This document shows, one piece after another, positions 30,420 to 34,245 of a stretch of 34,245 nt of DNA. The position numbers and the translations under genes are program-made. The DNA is from Candidatus Shapirobacteria bacterium (GTDB lineage: Bacteria; Patescibacteriota; Microgenomatia; UBA12405), in assembly GCA_023245435.1 (NCBI GenBank), contig JAHFKH010000004.1, positions 3,714 through 37,958 on the forward strand, read 5' to 3'. Below the pieces are notes generated by a model. The model was not told the DNA's origin. It searched no databases and was given only the letters and a program-made list of their open reading frames with translations. Numbering within the stretch: position 1 is the first letter of the stretch; each line of letters opens with the position of its first letter.

Positions 30420-31907
30420 GTGAAAAATATTATTATTATTGTAGTTCTTATTACCGTTTCTTTTATTTCTGCTATCTATTATCCTCAGCCCATAAAATCT
30501 GCTCCCCCAACCAGCTTCAAAGACACTTTATCTTCATCTCAATTATCTTATTTTGCCCGAATTGGTACTGGTGTTAGCACTGGTGATTCTTTAATCCGAG
30601 TTGCCTTAAGTGGCAATCCCACCAATGACACTAACAATCTTTTTGTCGGTGATACTGTCGGTATCGGCACTACTGGTGTTGGAGTAGGTACTAGTGGATT
30701 ATTAACTATGTACACCGTCCGGGACATTGGTAACACTGCTTTATTTCAAATAAATAGTGCTATTGGTCAAAGTAATGCTTTTATTGGTGCTGCTATTATT
30801 GCCACTCATTCGGCTATTCATACTGTTACCTTTACTCCCCAATCAAATTTTATGGGTGGATATTGGGAAATTTTAATCAAAGCCGCCAATACTACGGGCG
30901 AAGTAATAAACGACGGTATTCCTGACACTAGTGGTTTTGATTTAGGTGCCACTACCCCCACCTCGACTGCCAACGGCGTGGGTACCCGTCTAAAAATTAC
31001 CGATGTTACTTGTCCCAATTGGGGAACTGGTACCACTACTGCTTTTAGTGTTGGTACCACTGCCATCATCGCCACCGGTGTTGGTTCAAGCGGTACTTAT
31101 CACGTTATTTCTTGTTATTTGGGTGTCGGTGGCACTAATCAAATTGGAGTTGGTTATTCCCTAGCCATCGGTAAAGATTTGGCCTCTGGTAGTCAACTTA
31201 TCAATCCTAGCCCCAAAGATGCCAACGAAGGTTCTGCTGATGTCTACACTTTTTTTATTCGCCATCGTGACTCGGCCGCTACACTGTTTGACTCAGATAC
31301 CGTCCAAGGTAAAATCGCTCTTGTTGAAGCTGTCCGAGTTACCGCTACTGTCGACCCAACTTTAACTTTTACCATTGATGCAGTTGGGGTGGGTACCGGT
31401 TCAACCGCCTGCAATTCCCCTGCTTTCGGTACTAATGCTGCCAATACTACCGCGACTCAAGTTGCTTTCGGTTCACTTTCCTTAGGAGTGGCCAACGATT
31501 TGGGTCAACGATTGTCATGCACCACCAATTCCGATAATGGTTACGTCGTTACTGTTTACGAAGATGGTAAAATGAAAAATATTGCTACGGCCACTACTAT
31601 TCCCGATACTACCTGTGGTGGTACCGGCTGTACCAGTAGTGGTGTTGGTACTAGCTGGTCTACATTTAGTGCTTCCGGCTGGGGTTATACTATTCAAAAT
31701 TTGACTGTGGGTACCTCTATTTTTACTTACGGAAATTATCGACCATTTGGAGATGGAGCTGCTAATGCTCAACAAATTTTTAAAAATACCGCTACCCCAT
31801 CAACTACCGAACAAGCTTACGTTTGTTATCGTTTAACCGCTTCGACTACTCAAGAAGCTGGAAATTATGAAAATCGTTTAATTTATACCGCTACCGCTAC
31901 TTTTTAA
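30420..31907 (+). CDS. Large secreted surface protein, paralog 2
   Basis: A protein of 495 residues, a full-length paralog of the gene before it. Shared segments include FKDTLSSSQLSYFAR, TNNLFVGDTVGIGTT, LKITDVTCPNWGTGTTTA, HVISCYLGVGGTN and NYENRLIYTATATF. Differences cluster in short Gly/Thr/Val loops, for example GVGVGTSG against TATSG. The N-terminal hydrophobic signal (IIIIVVLITVSFISAIYY) differs from paralog 1. The GTG start is fixed by the -10 box. Having its own promoter means the two copies can be expressed separately. Confidence 0.75.
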   Translation: MKNIIIIVVLITVSFISAIYYPQPIKSAPPTSFKDTLSSSQLSYFARIGTGVSTGDSLIRVALSGNPTNDTNNLFVGDTVGIGTTGVGVGTSGLLTMYTVRDIGNTALFQINSAIGQSNAFIGAAIIATHSAIHTVTFTPQSNFMGGYWEILIKAANTTGEVINDGIPDTSGFDLGATTPTSTANGVGTRLKITDVTCPNWGTGTTTAFSVGTTAIIATGVGSSGTYHVISCYLGVGGTNQIGVGYSLAIGKDLASGSQLINPSPKDANEGSADVYTFFIRHRDSAATLFDSDTVQGKIALVEAVRVTATVDPTLTFTIDAVGVGTGSTACNSPAFGTNAANTTATQVAFGSLSLGVANDLGQRLSCTTNSDNGYVVTVYEDGKMKNIATATTIPDTTCGGTGCTSSGVGTSWSTFSASGWGYTIQNLTVGTSIFTYGNYRPFGDGAANAQQIFKNTATPSTTEQAYVCYRLTASTTQEAGNYENRLIYTATATF

Positions 31908-31918
31908 AAATTAAAAAA

Positions 31919-32893
31919 ATGAAAAAAATAATCCTACCCATTCTTTTTCTATTTACTAGTTTATTGTTACCAGTTTCGGTCAATGCACAAAGTGCTCTGG
32001 GTTTATCTGCTATTCCTCCTCGTTTAGAAATTACTGTCAAACCCGGTGAATCAGTCACCAAAACCATCAAAGTTAGAAACGAATCAAAAGTTGAAAAAAT
32101 TATTACCACCATAGTTAAAGATTTTATCGTTGTTGATGACTCGGGCACTCCAATTCAAATTGATAGCAAAGACGTCTCCAATCGCTGGGCCGCCTCTTCA
32201 TGGGTTCAGGTTTCCAGTGATAAATTAATCCTTAAACCCGGTGAAACTCGTAGTTTAAGTGTTACCATTATCGCCCCCGAAAACGCCCTCCCTGGTGGCC
32301 ACTATGCCATGATTCTTCACTCCCCCAACAACGATACCGTTTTATCCGAAACCGGTGCCGTTATTCAAACCAATGTTGGCACCTTGGTTTACATCACCAT
32401 TCCCGGCCAAATAAATGAAGCCGCTAATATCAAAGATTTTTCCGCTCCTTTCTTTTCCGAATATGGTCCCATACCTTTTAAAGCCATCATTACCAATTTA
32501 TCCGACGTTCATATTTCTCCCCTCGCCGTCATCAATGTTACCAATTTTCTTGGTTTAAAAACCGCTTCATTACCCTTAAGCAACATCAATATTTTTCCCT
32601 ATACTAGTCGAGAATATACCGCCACTTTAAATCGTCAATTAATGCTTGGCAAATTTAAAGCCCAACTTACAGCTATTTATGGTAGTACTGGTCAAATTGC
32701 TACTGGTACTATTTTCTTTTGGGTAATTCCCTGGAAGTTAATTATCACTTTAATTGCCATTGTTGTCATCATTATCCTCATGATCAAACTAAAAAAGATA
32801 TCCCAAAATGAAACAGGGCAATCAGTTCCCAAAATCGCTGAGTTAGAGCAAGAGTTAGAAACTCTCAAGAAAAAATATAAAGATCGAAGTTAA
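31919..32893 (+). CDS. Membrane-anchored NEW3/DUF916-like surface protein with coiled-coil tail
   Basis: A protein of 324 residues. A signal peptide (ILFLFTSLLLPVSVNAQ) precedes a beta domain starting LSAIPPRLEITVKPGESVTK and continuing to WVQVSSDKLILKPGETRSLS and GGHYAMILH, as in NEW3/DUF916 proteins. A second beta domain covers about residues 170-255. A membrane helix (WKLIITLIAIVVIIILMI) is followed by a cytoplasmic coiled coil (IAELEQELETLKKKY). It starts 12 bases after paralog 2 without a Shine-Dalgarno site. It probably holds or assembles the secreted paralogs. Confidence 0.75.
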   Translation: MKKIILPILFLFTSLLLPVSVNAQSALGLSAIPPRLEITVKPGESVTKTIKVRNESKVEKIITTIVKDFIVVDDSGTPIQIDSKDVSNRWAASSWVQVSSDKLILKPGETRSLSVTIIAPENALPGGHYAMILHSPNNDTVLSETGAVIQTNVGTLVYITIPGQINEAANIKDFSAPFFSEYGPIPFKAIITNLSDVHISPLAVINVTNFLGLKTASLPLSNINIFPYTSREYTATLNRQLMLGKFKAQLTAIYGSTGQIATGTIFFWVIPWKLIITLIAIVVIIILMIKLKKISQNETGQSVPKIAELEQELETLKKKYKDRS

Positions 32894-33617
32894 TTCACCA
32901 GTTTTAGTCAGTGCCTCAATTCCCGAAAATCGTTTAATAATTTTTGGGTACACTTCACCCAACTCTCGTGTCGAACTTAGTAATCCCAATATTTTTAGTG
33001 CTACCTATAGTGACAAAGATGGTTACTTTATTTTTGATCGAATTATTATCCCCAAAGGTTCAGGTGAATATTGTTTAGTTTCCCAAGACGAGTCAAACCG
33101 CGCCAGCCCCGTGTTGTGTCTTCCTCCCCCTCCGGCTACCAACACTTTGACCAATATTGGTCCTATTGTTTTGGCTCCTACCTTATCTCAAGACAAAAAT
33201 TCCCAAACCTTAATTACTTCGGGTCAAAGTGTTCCCAACTCCACCGTTAATATTCAAATTTTTCAAGTCGAAAATAAACCTCAACTCATAAAACCGGTTG
33301 AGGCTTTTTCTTTACCTCAATTTTCCACTACTACTGATCAAAATGGTAATTTTAGTTTAAATTTACCCACCCAATATTCTTCCGAGTATCGATATTATGC
33401 TACCGTGATTACTCCAAAATCATTGGCTTCTGCCAAATCAAATATATTGTGGTATCAAAACCCAGGCCAATTTAACTACCTCCCCTTCATTTTATTTTCA
33501 ATTGCTGTCATAATTATGTTGCTAGTTATTTTTTATAAAAAACATAAAACCGCTCCAATTATTTACCATTATTATCCTGCTTTGCGGCCTCATTATTGGC
33601 CTCGTTCTCTCTTCTAG
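32877..33617 (+). CDS. Membrane-anchored beta-domain surface protein without a normal start codon
   Basis: The frame is open from 32859 to 33617, but its first ATG/GTG/TTG is the GTG at 33111, inside an evident domain. From about 32889 it reads VNSPVLVSASIPENRLIIFG, then YTSPNSRVELSNPN, DKDGYFIFDRI and SGEYCLVSQDE, a carboxypeptidase-regulatory-like beta fold, followed by a proline stretch (LPPPPATN), a second domain and a C-terminal membrane helix (LPFILFSIAVIIMLLVIFY). No signal peptide is encoded. The start given here (ATA at 32877) is a placeholder. Alternatives are an AUC/AUU start, a +1 frameshift from the upstream gene at an A-rich run, or a sequence indel. Confidence 0.5.
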   Translation: MKIEVNSPVLVSASIPENRLIIFGYTSPNSRVELSNPNIFSATYSDKDGYFIFDRIIIPKGSGEYCLVSQDESNRASPVLCLPPPPATNTLTNIGPIVLAPTLSQDKNSQTLITSGQSVPNSTVNIQIFQVENKPQLIKPVEAFSLPQFSTTTDQNGNFSLNLPTQYSSEYRYYATVITPKSLASAKSNILWYQNPGQFNYLPFILFSIAVIIMLLVIFYKKHKTAPIIYHYYPALRPHYWPRSLF

Positions 33618-33957
33618 GTCAATAATTTTTCAAGGCAAAGCCACCTCGACCAATTCCAGTGTTGTCAGTGTCCAAAATTCTTATTTATTTGGCTCACCCC
33701 TAACTGCCAAAGCCGATGGTCAAGAAAAAATCAGATTAACCATATTTTTATTAGATTCTCGGGGACTAGGGGTTAGTAATCAAAAAGTAACCATCATTGC
33801 TCCTCCTACACTGGTTTTGACCAACATTCAAGCCATTACCGATGATACCGGCAAAGCTATTTTTGATTCGACTTCTAATACCGCCACCACCTATCAAATT
33901 TCCGCCTCCACCGGCGATCAAATTCTCCCTCAAAAAGTTAAGATAACCTTTTATTGA
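33535..33957 (+). CDS. Signal-anchored immunoglobulin-like surface protein without a normal start codon
   Basis: The frame is open from 33526 to a TGA at 33955-33957 and has no ATG or GTG near its N-terminus. It encodes a membrane helix (LFTIIILLCGLIIGLVLSS), then SSVVSVQNSYLFGSPLTA and an invasin/Big-like beta domain (KIRLTIFLLDSRGLGVSNQ, TDDTGKAIFDSTSNT). It overlaps the last 80-90 bases of the previous frame in the +1 frame. Placing its helix right after that gene's membrane helix would give a hairpin of two helices, so a fused product is possible. The ATA start given is a placeholder; ATA at 33544 or a CTG are alternatives. Confidence 0.5.
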   Translation: MKNIKPLQLFTIIILLCGLIIGLVLSSRSIIFQGKATSTNSSVVSVQNSYLFGSPLTAKADGQEKIRLTIFLLDSRGLGVSNQKVTIIAPPTLVLTNIQAITDDTGKAIFDSTSNTATTYQISASTGDQILPQKVKITFY

Positions 33958-33984
33958 TCTCAGATGTCAGATATCAGATCTCAG
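33957..33984. repeat. Heptanucleotide array H: 4 x ATCTCAG-type
   Basis: Units ATCTCAG, ATGTCAG, ATATCAG and ATCTCAG. It is a reverse-orientation relative of array G. It begins at the last base of the preceding TGA. Confidence 0.8.
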
Positions 33985-34015
33985 AAAAACAAAAAATGAT
34001 GATAAAGTTAATGTA

Positions 34016-34245
34016 GTGGAAGATAATAAATTCGAGAAACTAAAAGTATGGCAACTAGCACACGAATTAACTTTAAATATATATAAAATAACTAAAACAT
34101 TTCCTCAAGATGAAAAATATTCTTTAGTTGATCAAATCAAAAGATCATCAAGTTCTGTTCCAACCAATATAGTTGAGGGTAATGAAAGGAAAACAAGAAA
34201 CGAGTACGTTCAATTTTTATATATTGCAAAAGGCTCAATTGCCGA
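34016..34245 (+). CDS. Four-helix-bundle protein (23S rRNA intervening-sequence type), 3' truncated
   Basis: The first 76 codons of a gene cut by the window end. The sequence FEKLKVWQLAHELTLNIYKI, then FPQDEKYSLVDQIKRSSSSV and PTNIVEGNERKTRNEYVQFL, is the hallmark of the S23/IVP four-helix-bundle family (usually about 120 residues). Members were first seen in 23S rRNA intervening sequences but occur widely on their own; the function is unknown. The GTG at 34016 is the only start in frame (upstream ATGs are in another frame). It lies 31 bases after heptamer array H. Confidence 0.85.
   Translation, partial: MEDNKFEKLKVWQLAHELTLNIYKITKTFPQDEKYSLVDQIKRSSSSVPTNIVEGNERKTRNEYVQFLYIAKGSIA

Noticed and set aside
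33535..33545. AAAAAAC as a -1 frameshift heptamer
   Set aside because: The zero frame reads AAA AAA CAT, not A AAA AAC, and the following gene lies in the +1 frame, not -1.
16047..33984. Heptamer arrays as a CRISPR array
   Set aside because: Units are directly abutting 7-mers without spacers, and no cas genes are present.
1..34245. Recoded TGA (glycine) as in SR1/Gracilibacteria
   Set aside because: Several genes end cleanly at TGA (8095-8097 minus, 28940-28942, 33955-33957) and no conserved gene here contains an in-frame TGA.

Overview
The window is AT-rich, densely packed chromosomal DNA from a bacterium with small genes and gaps of mostly under 100 bases. Short MurF, a split ComEC with ComEA, few Shine-Dalgarno sites, and many secreted beta-sandwich proteins with C-terminal membrane anchors point to Patescibacteria (Candidate Phyla Radiation), perhaps Microgenomates. 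That placement is an inference from gene content. TGA is used as a stop, so the SR1/Gracilibacteria code does not apply.

Layout: (1) 1-9.9 kb: end of rplA, a YegD-like Hsp70, an orphan CopG-type antitoxin, ddl and murF back to back over one shared -10 palindrome, a second D-Ala-D-Ala-ligase-like ATP-grasp gene overlapping a C39-like peptidase, a deoxyribosyltransferase-like/RHH fusion, a P-loop kinase, an alpha/beta hydrolase, small unknowns, and rplJ-rplL behind an L10 leader attenuator. (2) 9.9-16.7 kb: pyrG with a palindromic repeat inside its reading frame, manC-like, a 2-hydroxyacid dehydrogenase, a small HTH protein, and ruvC-ruvA-ruvB. (3) 16.8-24.5 kb: murB, a WecG/TagA glycosyltransferase, a divergent MreB, a PEGA-domain protein, tRNA-Pro(CGG), tRNA-Arg(CCT), an AT-rich gap and leuS. 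(4) 24.6-26.8 kb: a lone receiver domain and the comEA / comEC-N / comEC-C uptake operon. (5) 26.9-34.2 kb: a cell-surface cluster with two tandem paralogs of about 480-495 residues, two immunoglobulin-like membrane-anchored proteins, two further surface frames without a normal start codon, and the start of a four-helix-bundle (23S rRNA IVP type) gene.

Themes: peptidoglycan and envelope building (ddl, murF, murB, mreB, tagA-like, manC), recombination (ruvABC) and DNA import (com). Two genome-scale patterns stand out. First, most genes have a TATAAT-like box ending only 5-11 bases before the start codon, which implies leaderless or nearly leaderless mRNAs; only the small HTH gene has a strong Shine-Dalgarno site. 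Second, arrays of 7-bp units, usually five units (35 bp), recur between genes, in a promoter, and inside the reading frames of leuS (three times) and ruvA. They recall the heptanucleotide STRR repeats of heterocystous cyanobacteria.
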